Assembly (NCBI GenBank): GCA_905221605.1
Contig: CAJNDS010002704.1
Coordinates: 1 to 64,000 of the forward strand
DNA: 64,000 nt
Source: Symbiodinium natans
Lineage: Eukaryota > Sar > Dinophyceae > Suessiales > Symbiodiniaceae
Direction of reading: 5' to 3'
This document shows positions 1 through 11,650 of the stretch, in pieces. How positions within the stretch are numbered: position 1 is the first letter of the stretch; every line of letters starts with the position of its first letter. The position numbers and the translations under genes are program-made. A model generated the notes under the pieces. It saw nothing but the letters and a program-made list of their open reading frames with translations. It was not told the DNA's origin and ran no database searches.

Positions 1-467
1 TGAACCTTCAAGTACAAGCTTAGGACAGACCTGAACCTCATGAAACCCCAAAACGAGTCAGCGGTATGTCCCGAAGGCGCGTGAGGTGCCGTACTCTTAA
101 TTGTGGGTTGAGGGACCCAGTGCACTTTTCGCAAAGTTTCTGCTCTCAGCTCTCAGCCATAAGCGTCTACCTGTTAAGCCCTCTTCCTGACGGGCGTCGT
201 GCACAGACTCCATCTGCAAGATATTTTGTCTGCTTGAAATTTTCCGGCGCTTGACCCCTGTGTTGCTCGAAAGAAGTGAGTTCAACCCTGAAGAACTTGA
301 ATTGCTACTGTATATAGCTAGGGTTATAAGTAGGGCAACTATACTTTGAGGTGGCTATCGGGGGACATGCACTGCTATGCAGTACCCATGAACCTTCAAG
401 TAAAAGCAACTAAGGTTAATGCATCCTTTGACGTAAACTGCATATGGGCTGTCCTGAGGGGGACTGC

Positions 468-578
468 TTGGGATGTTCCCCCGTATACAACCAGTCCTTA
501 ATAGGGTTTATAGTACCCCTGTGGCCTCTTACAACTAATTCCTATTAACGACCGGTCGTATAAGGGGGAACATCCCAA
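468..578. mobile_element. MITE-like element, TTGGGATGTTCCCCC family
   Basis: Termini TTGGGATGTTCCCCCGTATA and TATAAGGGGGAACATCCCAA; sub-terminal CAGTCCTTAATAGG. 111 bp, non-coding. Relatives at 33356-33454 and 34851-34963. Confidence 0.75.
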
Positions 579-2307
579 CTCATATGGGTCCGATGGGGCA
601 CCCGAAGTAAAATGATCCCGAAAGGACCCGAAGTTCGAAAACTACCCATATCAGATACTTCTTCGGCTCCCGATGTGAGCCCTGCGGGGGGGAGAAGCGC
701 CGAGCGCAAGCTTTTGTCTCGCATGCCGGAGACGCCGGCGTGGTGGAGCGCCAGCCTGCTCTGGTGCGGTGGCAACTCTGGTGAGGGGGGGTATTGAAGA
801 CGCGCCTCGGCTGTAGAGGCGTTCGTTTAGGGAGAACCTTATACTTGAGTACTTCACGGATCTTGAGAGGTGTGTCCCCCCCTCCAGAATACCTGGGCCA
901 TTTTGAAGCCCTGCCACCGCTTCTCAGACCGGGGCATTCTCAGAGCAATGGGACCTCCACTGCAGCAGAAGGTGGAACGTCCCATGCTCGTCCATTTAAA
1001 GGGCAGCTTCCTGGCGGGGTTTAAAAACATTCCGCCGAGCATATCCGAAGTTGTAAGCCCAAAGAGATGGCAGTTGTTGATGTGGTGTAAACATGAGTTG
1101 GGAACTGCCGCTTCCCTTCACTTCCGATGCCCTCAGTCTGAAAGGACTTGCAGAGCTCAGAAGCAACTTTGTGAGGGAACTGCATCTGAGCTCTTTGCAA
1201 GTCTGTTTTGTAAAGTCGTATAGTATGGCGGACTGAAGAAATCACTTCCGGCCCGCCAGCCCCAGTAGAGATGTGGTATCGTTGAGTATCTCAGGTTGGG
1301 CAACCCTAGGCCCTAAACCCTAAAACCTAAATCCTAAACCCTAAACCCTGTGTTCTATATTTTGGCGTACCGGGACCATGTCGACATTGCGCCCTGCGCT
1401 TGGCAGGGGTACGGGGCACCGTACAGAGAAGACAAGCTGACAATTGCTGTTGGGAAGCAATAACGGCTATGACTCTTCAATGCAAGCTGCGACTCATAGC
1501 TGGATTCTCGAAGACAAATGGTTTGCACACTTCGAGAATGCCTCTCCAGTCTGTTTTGACAAAGGTTCTGAACCGATTGAGCAAGTTGGATGAGTTATGA
1601 AGTGGCTGAAAGCGGTGGTACTGGCCTTCAGACACTGCGCAGTGCGTGAGGGGCGCCTCTTCTACGTAGTCAAAACTTCCATTCTGCACCCCAAGCCAGG
1701 ATCTGTAAATCTCGCAGCCCTCAATTCCCTAACCTCGAGCGACATCGAGTGGCTGCAGCGGGTTTTTATGGTTTAGGGCGCAGGGGTTGTCATGCTCAGC
1801 AAGCCGAAGGGAGGCAAGAAATGAAGGCAAGGCTAGCCCAAGAACCGGGCCGTTGATTTACAGGGGGGTTGAGGCGGTTATAAATTTCAGGTTTTGGATT
1901 TCTTGAATATGGCTAGCACTAGCTCGCGTTTGTTGGATTTAACAGAAGCATCACAGCAACAGCAACAAGGACTTCATCTCAGCCTTAGGATAGGCATGAT
2001 CCTTCGCCGGCCCTACTTGGGGGCATGCAGCTTTAATTGAAAGACGGCATCCCTTTCAGTCACGAGTTCTCATTACCAACGGATGGCAAGCGTGGGGGAC
2101 CTTGTAGATCTCACTTTTGGCTCTTGACCGCGTCCGAGAATCTGTCCGACGCTGGAAACTGTTTTGCTTCAGGTTGTGGCGAGAGCCGTCTCGAAAGGCA
2201 TCAGGCTATCCAGTTTTCAACCTGCACCCTTAATTGCATTTCCTTCTCTGTTGGGCAGAGCCTATGTGTATTTACGGGCTTCTATGGTGTGTAGACAGAC
2301 AAACAGA

Positions 2308-2310
2308 TAT

Positions 2311-2343
<33 letters not shown>

Positions 2344-2378
2344 CACACATGTGTGTGTATATATATATATATATATAT
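2308..2378. repeat. TA/CA microsatellite
   Basis: Alternating TA runs with central ACACACATGTGTGTG, nearly self-complementary. Confidence 0.9.
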
Positions 2379-2690
2379 GGTTTCGGGCTGCACCCCCATG
2401 GTATCCCCCCCATCCTCCCTTTGGATCCCTAGACTTGAGGGTTTCAGGTTTGAGGTTTAGGGCCAACCCCTGCCCCCCCCCGCCCCCCCCCCCCCCCGTG
2501 GTGTGGGTGTGGTTGGGGGTTTAGTGTTGAGGTTTAGGGCCTGGCGAGGGCTTAGGGTTTAGGGTTTAGGGTTAGGTTAGGTCGGGGGTTAGGTCTAAGG
2601 CCGTGGTTGGCCCCCCCCCCCGCCCCCCTGTGGGTGTGGGTGTGGTTGCGGGGTTAGGGATTTTGGGTTTGGGTTTAGCCCGCCGGCATT

Positions 2691-2785
2691 TGGGGGGAGG
2701 GGGGGAGGGGGGGGAGGGGGGGGGGGGGGGGGGGGGGAGGGGGGGGGAGGAGGGGGGGGGAGGGGGGGGGAGGGGGGGGAGGGGG

Positions 2786-2819
<34 letters not shown>

Positions 2820-2938
2820 GGGGGGGGGGGGGGGGGGGGGGGTGGGGGAGGGGAGGGGGGGGAGGGGCGGAGGGGGCAGATAAGGGGGGGGGGGGGGGGG
2901 GGGAGGGGGTGAGGGGGGGGGGAGGGGTTAGGGAGGGT
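2691..2938 (+). repeat. G-rich purine tract 1
   Basis: About 250 bp almost entirely G with interspersed A, strongly strand-asymmetric; likely quadruplex- or triplex-prone. Frames across it encode only poly-Gly and are not genes. Confidence 0.9.
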
Positions 2939-3114
2939 TAAGGTTTAAGGTTTAAGGCGCAAGGTTCAAGGTTTAAGGCTTAAGGTGTAAGGTTGAAGGT
3001 TTAAGGTTTAAGGTTAAGGTTTAAGGTTTCAGGTTTCAGCTTTAGGGATGCGCGAAGCAGGGAAGAGCTGGAGTCAGTCAGGGTTGCGCGCGAAAGCTTT
3101 GTGGTCGGGGTTTA
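2939..3114. repeat. TTTAAGG variant block, first copy
   Basis: Tandem TTTAAGG-type units, a one-base variant of TTTAGGG, followed by a unique 50-bp segment. Repeated at 3367-3550. Confidence 0.8.
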
Positions 3115-3325
3115 GGGGGGGAGGGGGGAGGGGGAGGGGGGGGGGGGGGAGGGGGGGAGGGGGGGAGGGGGGGAGGGGGGAGGGGGGAGGGGGGGGGGGG
3201 GGGGGGAGGGGGGGAGGGGGGGAGGGGGGGAGGGGGGGGGGAGGGGGGGGAGGGGGGGAGGGGCGGAGGGGGGGGGGGAGGGGGGGAGGGGCGGAGGGGG
3301 GGGGGAGGGGGTGAGGGGGGGGGGC

Positions 3326-3361
<36 letters not shown>

Positions 3362-3366
3362 GGGGG
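3115..3366 (+). repeat. G-rich purine tract 2
   Basis: Same composition as 2691-2938. Each tract is followed by the same ~180-bp segment (TTTAAGG variants, then GCGCGAAGCAGGGAAGAGC and GGGTTGCGCGCGAAAGC), so tract plus flank is a tandem duplication with a ~440-bp offset. Confidence 0.9.
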
Positions 3367-3550
3367 GTTAGGGTTCAGGGTTTAAGGTTTAAGGTGTAAG
3401 GTTCAAGGTTTAAGGCTTAAGGTGTAAGGTTGAAGGTTTAAGGTTTAAGGTTTAAGGTTCAAGGTTTAAGGTTTCAGGTTTCAGCTTTAGGGGATGCGCG
3501 AAGCAGGGAAGAGCTGGAGTCAGTCAGGGTTGCGCGCGAAAGCTTTGTGG
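3367..3550. repeat. TTTAAGG variant block, second copy
   Basis: Near-identical repeat of 2939-3114, including the GAAGCAGGGAAGAGCTGG segment. Confidence 0.8.
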
Positions 3551-4599
3551 TGCTTTACTGTAACTTTACATCTTTAGCCTTTTGGGGTTTATTGGGTTTC
3601 TTAATAAGGCAGCTAAAAGTTTAGTTTTTTGCCACCCGCCTAAGTGCAGCCAAGAAAGGATCCAGCAGCCTGCATGCCGGCCATCTCCTGAAGGCAACTT
3701 ATATATGGCACAGTCGCCCCGTCTATTTTGCTCAAGTGCTGAGCAGGTAACCTTTCACAAGCTTGGGTATTAGGGTTTAGGGTTTAGGGTTTAGGGTTGG
3801 GCAGAACAACCCCCCTAACACCCGAAGGCTAAGTTTCTTTTCTTGCGTGGATGACTCAGCCAATGAGGTTCCGGGCATGTGAGGAGCACATGCTTCGTCT
3901 GTCTGAGTGTCCTCAGCCAAGCAACTCTTTTTACTGTGGGCTTCTACAAAGAACCGGAAGCTCCGGTCAGCTTTAGCGTCTGAGGATTTCCAACAACCTG
4001 TACTCGTCCAAGGCTCCAAAGCCTTAAACACCAAGACCCTAAAACCCCTGACACCCTAAAGCAGTTGAATGCCATGCCGAAACCCTAAAGTCCCTAAAGC
4101 TTCAATATTCCAAGTAAGTAGGGTAAGGCCCTTCTAAACCCTAAGACCCGTGCAATCCTCTACCCTAAATGCCCGAAGCACGAAATCCTAAAGCCCAAGA
4201 GGAAGGCAGAGTTTTGGGTCTGTTTGGGGAGCGGGGGTTGGGGTTTAGGGTTAGTGGGTTTAGGGTTTAGGGTTTTGAGTTTGGGGGTTTGGGGATGAGG
4301 GTTTGAGGGGGTTGGGACTCGAAAGCCCGAGCACGTTGGTTGCTGCCTGTGGACACCCGGAGTAGGGCTTGTTGGATTGAGATTCGCGCCGCGTCGCCTG
4401 CTTAGTCGAGCTACGCCCTAGCCCTAAACCCCAAATCTCATTACTTTTAGGCTTGGAGTCATACGCCCTAGCCCTAAACCCTAAATCTCATTACGGTTAG
4501 GCTTGGAGTCATGGCAACAGCCGCATCTTGCAAAGGGTTGAGGGTTTAGGGTGCCAGTCCTAAAGTGACAGCACACTCCTAGTGCTCCACATGTGGCGC

Positions 4600-4728
4600 C
4601 ACTTGGAGGTTTAGGGTTTAGGGTTTATGGGTAGGTGTAAACAGGGTTCTAAGTACGGCAACTGCAATGACAACCTGGTTTCGGGCACTTATAACCCTAC
4701 TTGTAGCGACCCATGAACCTCCAAGTAG
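4600..4728. mobile_element. MITE-like element, CTTGGAGGTTCATGGG family
   Basis: Inverted termini ACTTGGAGGTTTAGGG and CCCATGAACCTCCAAGTA, ~129 bp, no coding capacity. Related full copies at 10712-10825 and 40903-41028. Confidence 0.6.
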
Positions 4729-5005
4729 CTGCCACTAAACCCTAGGCAGATCCCCAGTGCACTTCCCTTGATCCTTACGCCCTGTCAGCCCAACATCTTT
4801 AGGGTTATCCCTAAACTCTAAACCCCAAACCCTAAACCCTACACCCTAAACCCCAGAAGCCCTAGCCTGTTAAGAGACAAAATAATCAGGCGCCCTACTC
4901 CGCGAAGTTGGTCTAATGAAACAAGGGGCATTGCCGGAGGCAGCCATGGGGGATCGACGCGTCCTGTTTCGGTGCTTAGGGGCCACTTGGGCCCCAGGCC
5001 CGAAT

Positions 5006-5075
5006 AATAATAATAATAATGATGATGATAATTAAAAAATAGTAATAATGATGATAATAATAATAATAATAATAA
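5006..5075. repeat. AAT/GAT trinucleotide microsatellite
   Basis: Runs of AAT and GAT units interrupted by an AT-rich spacer. Confidence 0.9.
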
Positions 5076-5630
5076 TATCTCCCAAAGATTCCTACTTGCT
5101 AGCTCTGAGTAGGGGTTAGGGCTTAGGGCTTAGGGCTTAGGGTTTAGGGTTCAAGTAGGGCTGAGGTCCCTACTTAAGGGGGTTTAGGGGTTTAGGGTTT
5201 TAGGTTCAGAGGGTCACAGGGGAATGTTGGTGCCGGATTCCCGGCTAAGAGCCAGTAAGACGAAGCTCCAGTCTCCCTCAATACTCCCGACAGCCCTAAA
5301 GCCCAAACCCTAATATAGGGGTCAGAAAAAAGACTAATACTATTCCCTTATGGTCCACGTATTATTGATTATTCAGGCCCCTTTATTCAACCCTAACCTC
5401 CAATCCCACTAGATCTCCCAACCCCTCAACCCAAAACCCTAAACCCATATCCAGGGTTTAGGCTTCAGGGAAGGAACCGCACATAGTACGTGAAGTGGAT
5501 GTGTGTGTGTGTGTTTCTGAAAATTAGGGGTACCCTGTTGGGGGGCGATTCGAATGATAAGGATCATCGTGCTTTGGTGGATGCTCGGGGGAAGGCCCAG
5601 AGGATACTGCTACATACCGCAAAGCCGTAC

Positions 5631-5677
5631 CCCTAAACCCCAAACCCTAAACCCTAAACCCTAAACCCTAAACCCTA
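5631..5677 (-). repeat. Interstitial telomeric repeat (CCCTAAA)
   Basis: About six CCCTAAA units. Confidence 0.9.
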
Positions 5678-5775
5678 TTGGGTCTCGCAGTGAGACCCTC
5701 TGGGTTAAAGATTAGAGGGCCGTTAGGGCTTGAAGGGTACCGGAGTGTTAGATGCCTTTCGCAATCGAATTCCTC

Positions 5776-5861
5776 ACTAAACCCTAAACCCTAAACCCCA
5801 AGGGTTTAGGGTTTAGGGTTTAGGGTTTAGGGCCTTTAGGGTTTAGGGTTTAGGGTTTAGG
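5776..5861. repeat. Inverted telomeric-repeat junction
   Basis: CCCTAAA units change directly into TTTAGGG units around 5798-5802 (ACCCCAAGGGTTTAGGG). Confidence 0.85.
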
Positions 5862-6387
5862 GGACCGTAGAACGTTCATCCCCCGAGCCAGCATGAATCT
5901 GAGCAATAAACCCTAAACCCTCAATCCTGGGGGTTTAGGGTTTAGGGTTTAGAGTGTAGGGTTCATGGTTCAGGGTTCAGGGTTTAGGGTTAGGGTCTGT
6001 GGGGACCACGACCCTTCTCGACCCCCCCGGGAACATCCTCCCTGTCGGGCCCCGACACAAACTCTCGGCTCACAAGCCGTGTGCTCCGTGGCAGATGAAT
6101 TTGGTGTGTTACGATGTTAAGGGGCCTTATTGGGGTCCCTTTGATAAGGGAATCCTACTATTGGGGGGGGGGGGGGGGGCTAACCTAGGGGTAAACTTCC
6201 ATAGGGTTTTAGGGCTCAGGGTTTGGGGGCATAAGGGGTTTTAGGTTTAGGGGTTTAGGTTTTCGGGTTCAGGGTTTTAGGGTTTTGGTTTAGGGTTTTA
6301 GGCCTGTAGGGTGTAGGTTTTAGGGTGGGGCCCGTGGTCCTGCGAGTTCAGGGGTGCAGGGCTTGCTAGGGGCCGGGGCTTGGCATG

Positions 6388-6480
6388 GTTTAGGGTTTAG
6401 GGTTTAGGGTTTAGGGTTTAGGGTTTTAGGGTTTTAGGGTTTAGGGTTTAGGGTTTAGGGTTTAGGGTTTAGGGTTTAGG
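6388..6480 (+). repeat. Interstitial telomeric repeat (TTTAGGG)
   Basis: About 13 TTTAGGG units with two TTTTAGGG variants. Confidence 0.95.
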
Positions 6481-7522
6481 CATGTACTGGGGCCAAGAGC
6501 TCTAGAAAGAATCTCAAGGTCTTCGGTTTCGACACAAGTTTCCTCAGAGGCGGTAGTTAGAATGTAACCCTTTGCGTTCATTAGAGTTCTATTAAACTCT
6601 AAACCCTAAACCCTAAACCCTAAACCCTACATCCTCTTCTTTCTCTTTGGGTAGATGGGTGGACCAGAGGGCCAGATCATGGCGATCATAGCTGAAGAAG
6701 GTTTGTCATCTTGAGCATACTATAGGAGTCGGAAATAATTGCCAATATTATTCCCTCAGGTTCCCTTTGTATTCATACCATAGTAACCCCCAAAACCCTA
6801 TTCTAATTATACAGGCCCCTATCTTAAGTCAACGCAGTTGGTTCAAGCCGCGCCCATACGCTCGAAGATTGGATATAGGATCTTCGTAGCTTCGGAGCCT
6901 TTTACATCACGCCTCGTCGCGCAGATGAATTCACTGAAATTGGGTGAGTGAAGTTTTACAGCACGTCTCCGGCTTTTGAGGATGCCGCGGAACAGGGCTT
7001 GCTGCTTAAGGTTTCAGAGTCTGTAGCTGGGGCTACCTGCAGTTTCTGTGAAATGTTTAGGATTTTAGGGTTTAGGGTTTAGGATTTAGAGGATATGAGT
7101 CGCGAGATGGTATCCTCACAGCCATTTGGCCTTGAAGCAGGCAAGAGCCCAAGGGTAATTCGTGTGATGCATGCGAGGATTCCTTCAGGGTTACGGGCGA
7201 GCCCTCAACCCTGAACCCCCCCAACTTGGCGAAGCCAAGTCTCTATGGGTTTAGGGCTTAGGGTTTAGGGCTTAGGGTTTAGGGTTTAGGGATTAGGGAT
7301 TAGGGTTTAGGGTGGTTTATACATGATGTAGGGTTTAGAAGGTGGCGGTGTGCCAGCTGCCAAAGACTAGACCCGAAGCCCCTATTTTTCTGAGAGCCTT
7401 TCAAATGCTCCCTAAAACCCTAAACCCTAAACCCTAAACCCTAAACCCTAAACCCTAATCTTCATCTCAACTATTACCTGCAGGCTCCGTAACATTCTTC
7501 AGGTCACAGGCTGACTCCCAAG

Positions 7523-7640
7523 CCCTAAACCCTAAACCCTAAACCCTAAACCCTAAACCCTAAACCCTAAACCCTAAACCCTAAACCCTAAACCCTAAAC
7601 CCTAAACCCTAAACCCTAAACCCTAAACCCTAAACCCTAA
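7523..7640 (-). repeat. Interstitial telomeric repeat (CCCTAAA)
   Basis: About 16 perfect CCCTAAA units; a shorter array of about six units lies at 7411-7458. Confidence 0.95.
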
Positions 7641-8344
7641 TCTTCGAGTCTTCAGGTGGGTTCAAGCCTGCGTCTGTGGTCATTTTAAAGCTCCCAGCGT
7701 GCGGGAGTAGGCTCAGAGGATCTCTTTTGCTTGTCCGCCACGCCCAAAGGTTAGGGCTTAGAGTTTTAGGGTTAGGTTCTCGGCTTTAGGGTTTAGGGTT
7801 TAGGGTTCAGGGTTCAGGGTTCAGGGATGCGTCCCCACAGAAGGGCATGGCGATGGTTTGGGCTTTCGGGTTTAGGTTATAAGTTCTAGAACCCAACTTA
7901 TGTAGCTAGTAGGGTGCCTCCGAGATATTTAGGGGCATGAGCTGCTTGATCCCTAAACCTTCAACCCTCAACTCTAAACCCTAGACCCTAAACCCTCAAC
8001 CCTAAATCCCAAAAAACGCCCAGTCGCTGGAAGCCCAAGCCTATCGGCTTCCAGGCCTATTTGTCCTGCCACGACGGGGTTGGCATGTTGGAAATTACCA
8101 GGAGAAGAAACATAGATGTGCGTATATACATATATATATATATATAGATATACATATATATATATATGGTCACCCCCCCCCCCCCCCATGGACCCACCGC
8201 GGGCCTTGATCTTTGCAAAAGTACCGCAAATACCGATAAAACCTATGCTGTCTGGTGATTTTCCGGTGACCGGATTTTTGACTGTATTCCTTAATTCACT
8301 CTCTCTCACACACACACACGGAGGGTTTTTCTTTCTGTTGGCTT

Positions 8345-9540
8345 TTGTTTATAATTTAAGACTTAGGCATTTAAACCTAAGCCTGCAAAAAAAAAACTTA
8401 ACCTTTGAACCCTGTAGGGTTGAGGTTTAAAGGTTAAGGGTTTAAGATTTAAGCATTTGAACCTATGCCGGAATTAAACCCTAAGCCCTTAACCTTTAAA
8501 TTCAATAGGTTAAGATTTTTACAGGTTTAGGGTTTAAGATGTAGGCATTTAAACCAAGCCTGCAACTAATTTTAAACCCTTAACCTTTCAACCCTGTAGG
8601 GTTAAGGTTTAAAGGCTTAGGGTTTAAGATTTAGCCATTTAAACCTGTAGCCAAGCCCTTAACCTTTAAACCCTATAGGGTTAAGATTTTGAAAGGCTTA
8701 GGATTTAGATATAAGCATGTAAATCTCAAACTTCAATTAATTTTAAACCCTTAACCTTTAAACCCTGTTGGGCTAAGGTTTAAAGGTTTCGGGCTTAAGA
8801 TTTAGGGATTTAAACCTATTCCGGCAATTAACGCTAAGCCTTTAACCTTTAAACCCTATAGGGTTAAGATATTTAAAGGTATAGGGTTTAAGTTTAAGGT
8901 TTAGGTATTAGGCCTATGCCGGCAGTTCATATGGAACCCTTAACCTTAAACCCTATAGGGATAAGATTTAAAGGTTTAGGGTTCTTTACTCAGACATTTA
9001 CATCTAAGCTTGCAATTAAACCGAAACCCTAAACCTTTAAACCCGATAGGGTGGAGGTTTAAAGTTTTAGGGTTTATGGTTCAGACATTTAAACCTAAGA
9101 CGGCAATTAACACTAAACCCTTAACCTTAAAACCCTATAGGGTTAAGGTTTAAAGGTTTGGGGTTTAAGAGTTAGGCATTTGCACCCAAGTATGTAATTA
9201 ATTTGTCACCCTTAACACCCTTAAACACTGTAGTGTGAAGGTTTAAAGGTTTAGGGTTTAAGATTTAGACATTTAAACCTAGGCCCATAGAGTTTAAACC
9301 TTAAGGGTTTAAGGTTTAGGCATCTTTTCCTTAACCCTAAACCCTCTAGGACCCTAAAGCCCTCGCCAATCAAGCCTAAACCCTTGACCTTCAAACCCCA
9401 TAGGATGACGGTTTAAAGGTTTGGGGTTCCAGACTTAGGCATTTAAACCTAGAGGGCATTTAAGCCTTAACCCTAAACCCTTCAGGGTCAGAACCTTAGC
9501 ACCCTATAGGGATCTAGCACCTGCCAGTATACATGCCCTA
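8345..9540. repeat. Tandem ~90-bp repeat with palindromic core
   Basis: About a dozen diverged units. Each carries a core near AACCCTATAGGGTT, flanked by CCTTTAAA on one side and TTTAAAGG on the other, plus GATTTAGGCATTTAAACC. Cores lie near 8411, 8597, 8674, 8766, 8853, 8953, 9043, 9134, 9227, 9395 and 9501. The CCCTA/TAGGG halves resemble telomere motifs joined head to head. Confidence 0.8.
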
Positions 9541-9749
9541 TCGGTTTTAAAACCATTCCACCCTGTAAGAAGGTTTAGGGTCTTTTCGGGGTCTATCTCT
9601 AAATTTCTCACGGGGTTAACCCTGCAGGGTTTAAAGTTACAGGTTTAGGGTTAAAGGTTTAGGCAATACCTAAAGGATTTGAACCTTATGACCCTATAGT
9701 GCTTGAGGCTTAAACCCCTAAAACTTAAATCCCTAGGGTTATGCCTAAG

Positions 9750-10330
9750 TTCACAAAAAACTAAAAAACCAAAAAAAACCAAAAAACACACACACAAAAA
9801 AAAAAAAAAAACATCTTTTCCAAAACTATGGGGCTGGGGCCTCCAAAAGATGGTTTTTTGGTTTTCTCGAGAAAAAGATGGTTTTTTGGTTCGAAACAAT
9901 CTTTTTCTCGAGAAAAAGATGGTGTTTGGAGGTCCTCTCCTGGTAAAACCATCTTTTTCTCGAGAAAAAGATGGTTTTTCGAAGGGTGGCTGCTCAAAAC
10001 CATCTTTTCTCGAGAAAAAGATGGTTTTTCCAAAACCATCTTTTTCTCGAGAAAAAGATGGTGTTTTGGTTCGAAACCATCTTTTTCTCGAGAAAAAGAT
10101 GGTTTTGAGCAACCATCCTTCGAAAAACCATCTTTTTCTCGAGAAAAGATGGTTTTGAGCAGCCACCCTTCGAAAAACCATCTTTTTCTCGAGAAAAAGA
10201 TGGTTCCGAACCAAAAAACCATCTTTTTCTCGAGAAAACCAAAAAAAACCATCTTTTGGAGGCCCCAGCCCTAATAGTTTTGGAAAAGATGTGTTTTTTG
10301 TTGTTTTTGGTTTTTTGGTTTTTGTTAGTT
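9750..10330. repeat. Quasi-palindromic block made of CTCGAG-centred palindromes
   Basis: Nine CTCGAG centres at 9866, 9907, 9959, 10009, 10046, 10087, 10138, 10188 and 10229. Most are flanked by CTTTTT/AAAAAG and then GAT/ATC to give 20-26-bp perfect palindromes. The block is bounded by an outer inverted repeat (CATCTTTTCCAAAACTAT at 9812-9830 and its complement at 10273-10291). The centre is near 10049. Translated frames are artefacts of the repeat. No transposase is present. Confidence 0.85.
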
Positions 10331-10596
10331 TCTTGTTTTGTTGTTTTTTCCCTTGATCTGGCTAGGACTCGGCTGCCACCCGCGGTGGGTCCATTGGGGG
10401 GGGGGGGGGTGAGCTATATATATATATACATAGACATAGGGAGAGGAGAGAGGGGTAGTTGGGGTTTAGGGCTTGGCGGCATAGCACTCCGAGATCGGAG
10501 GGGTGCAGCTACACGAAGTCCTTTCGATTCCTTCGCCCCGCCCCGGCATCCAAGGCCACCTCAACCCTCAGCTCCCCACCTTCAGGGTTCGGTTTG

Positions 10597-10713
10597 GTTT
10601 AGGGTTTAGGGTTTAGGGTTTAGGGTTTGGGGTTTGGGGTTTGGGGTTTAGGGTTTAGGGTTTGGGGTTTGGGGTTTGGGGTTTGGGGTTTAGGGTTTAG
10701 GGTTTAGGGTTTA
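10597..10713 (+). repeat. Telomeric repeat with TTTGGGG variants
   Basis: TTTAGGG units interleaved with blocks of TTTGGGG; a similar variant block is at 42472-42531. Confidence 0.9.
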
Positions 10714-10825
10714 CTTGGAGGTTTATGGGTGTTTATAAGTAGGGCTGTATGTACCTCAAAGACGGCTATAAATTCAGTTCCCGTCTTAAAATACTACTTC
10801 TAACCACCCATGAACATCCAAGTAG
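10712..10825. mobile_element. MITE-like element, CTTGGAGGTTCATGGG family
   Basis: Inverted termini TACTTGGAGGTTTATGGGTG and CACCCATGAACATCCAAGTA; ~114 bp, starting directly at the end of a TTTAGGG array. Confidence 0.7.
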
Positions 10826-11573
10826 TGACAATAGATTTGGAGCTCCCTAAACCGACAGACACACGGGGGCTGTTCGGCAAGGAATCCTAGGACGAAAGGG
10901 TACCTTTAAGGTCCCTTCTGCCGCGAGCAGATGCCACGTTCAAGATGGAGCCGCCTTTGATTTCGGCCACAAAGCAGCTGGTGGAAGGGACATCGACAGG
11001 AGCTGATGGTACACCCTAAACCCTAAACCCTCAACCCTAAACCCTAAACAGGAGCTGATGGTACAAAGGGCTTGCAAGCACCCGCTTTGATGAGGGTCTA
11101 GGGGTTTAGGCTAGCCCAACCCCAAACCTTCCCCGAGTCCCATGTGAGGCAGGGTCGATATTTCTGATTTTCGTGAGCCTAGAGATGCCCACCCTAAACA
11201 CAAAACCCTTGACCCTAAACCTCTAAAGCCCTAAAGCCCTTAAAGCCGTAAGGCCCTGCTTCAGATCAGCTCCATGGGCCCTTGCCCCAGCTATGTTCAC
11301 ACGAAACCCGAAGCCCCCAAACCCTCAAAGCCGCAAAGCCCTTCAACCTTCAGATCAGCTTCATGAGCTCTAAACCCTAAACCCTAAACCCTAAACCCTA
11401 AACCCTAAACCCTATAGGGTATACCCCCAACCCTCAGACCTTCAGATCAGCTCTATGAGTCCCTGCCACAGCTAAATCCAGACCGGACAGGAAGCTTGAG
11501 CGCTGACAAGTCGCCTTCAGTGCTCACAGAGTCCAGGGTTCAGGGCTCCGGGTTTTTTCCGTTAAGCCCGAAC

Positions 11574-11650
11574 CCCTAAACCCTAAACCCTAAACCCTAA
11601 ACCCTAAACCCTAAACCCTAAACCCTAAACCCTAAACCCTAAACCCTACA
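11574..11650 (-). repeat. Interstitial telomeric repeat (CCCTAAA)
   Basis: About ten CCCTAAA units. Confidence 0.95.

Larger units (their letters stand above)
1..2690. other. Gene-poor left region
   Basis: No gene is supported. Holds the right end of a CTTGGAGGTTCATGGG-type element at 1-15 and another near 386-397, a MITE-like element at 468-578, a degenerate CCCTAAA stretch at 1311-1348, a TA/TG microsatellite at about 2308-2378, C/G runs near 2467-2500, and TTTAGGG motifs at 2555-2580. Open frames around 870-1223 and 1400-1600 have no protein-like signature beyond length. Confidence 0.5.
3551..8344. other. Telomere-repeat-rich non-genic DNA
   Basis: No gene supported. Dense short TTTAGGG and CCCTAAA blocks in both orientations, an AAT/GAT microsatellite at about 5006-5075, a TA microsatellite at 8118-8168, and single-copy spacers. 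Open frames at 3582-3773 and 3777-4034 lack family features. Confidence 0.5.

Noticed and set aside
2603-3314. Poly-glycine open frames
   Set aside because: Products of G-rich tracts; no start context and no non-repetitive sequence.
9651-10274. Several open frames of 80-190 codons on both strands (rich in FSREKDGF-like repeats)
   Set aside because: They are translations of the CTCGAG palindrome array; open in many frames because the DNA repeats and is self-complementary.
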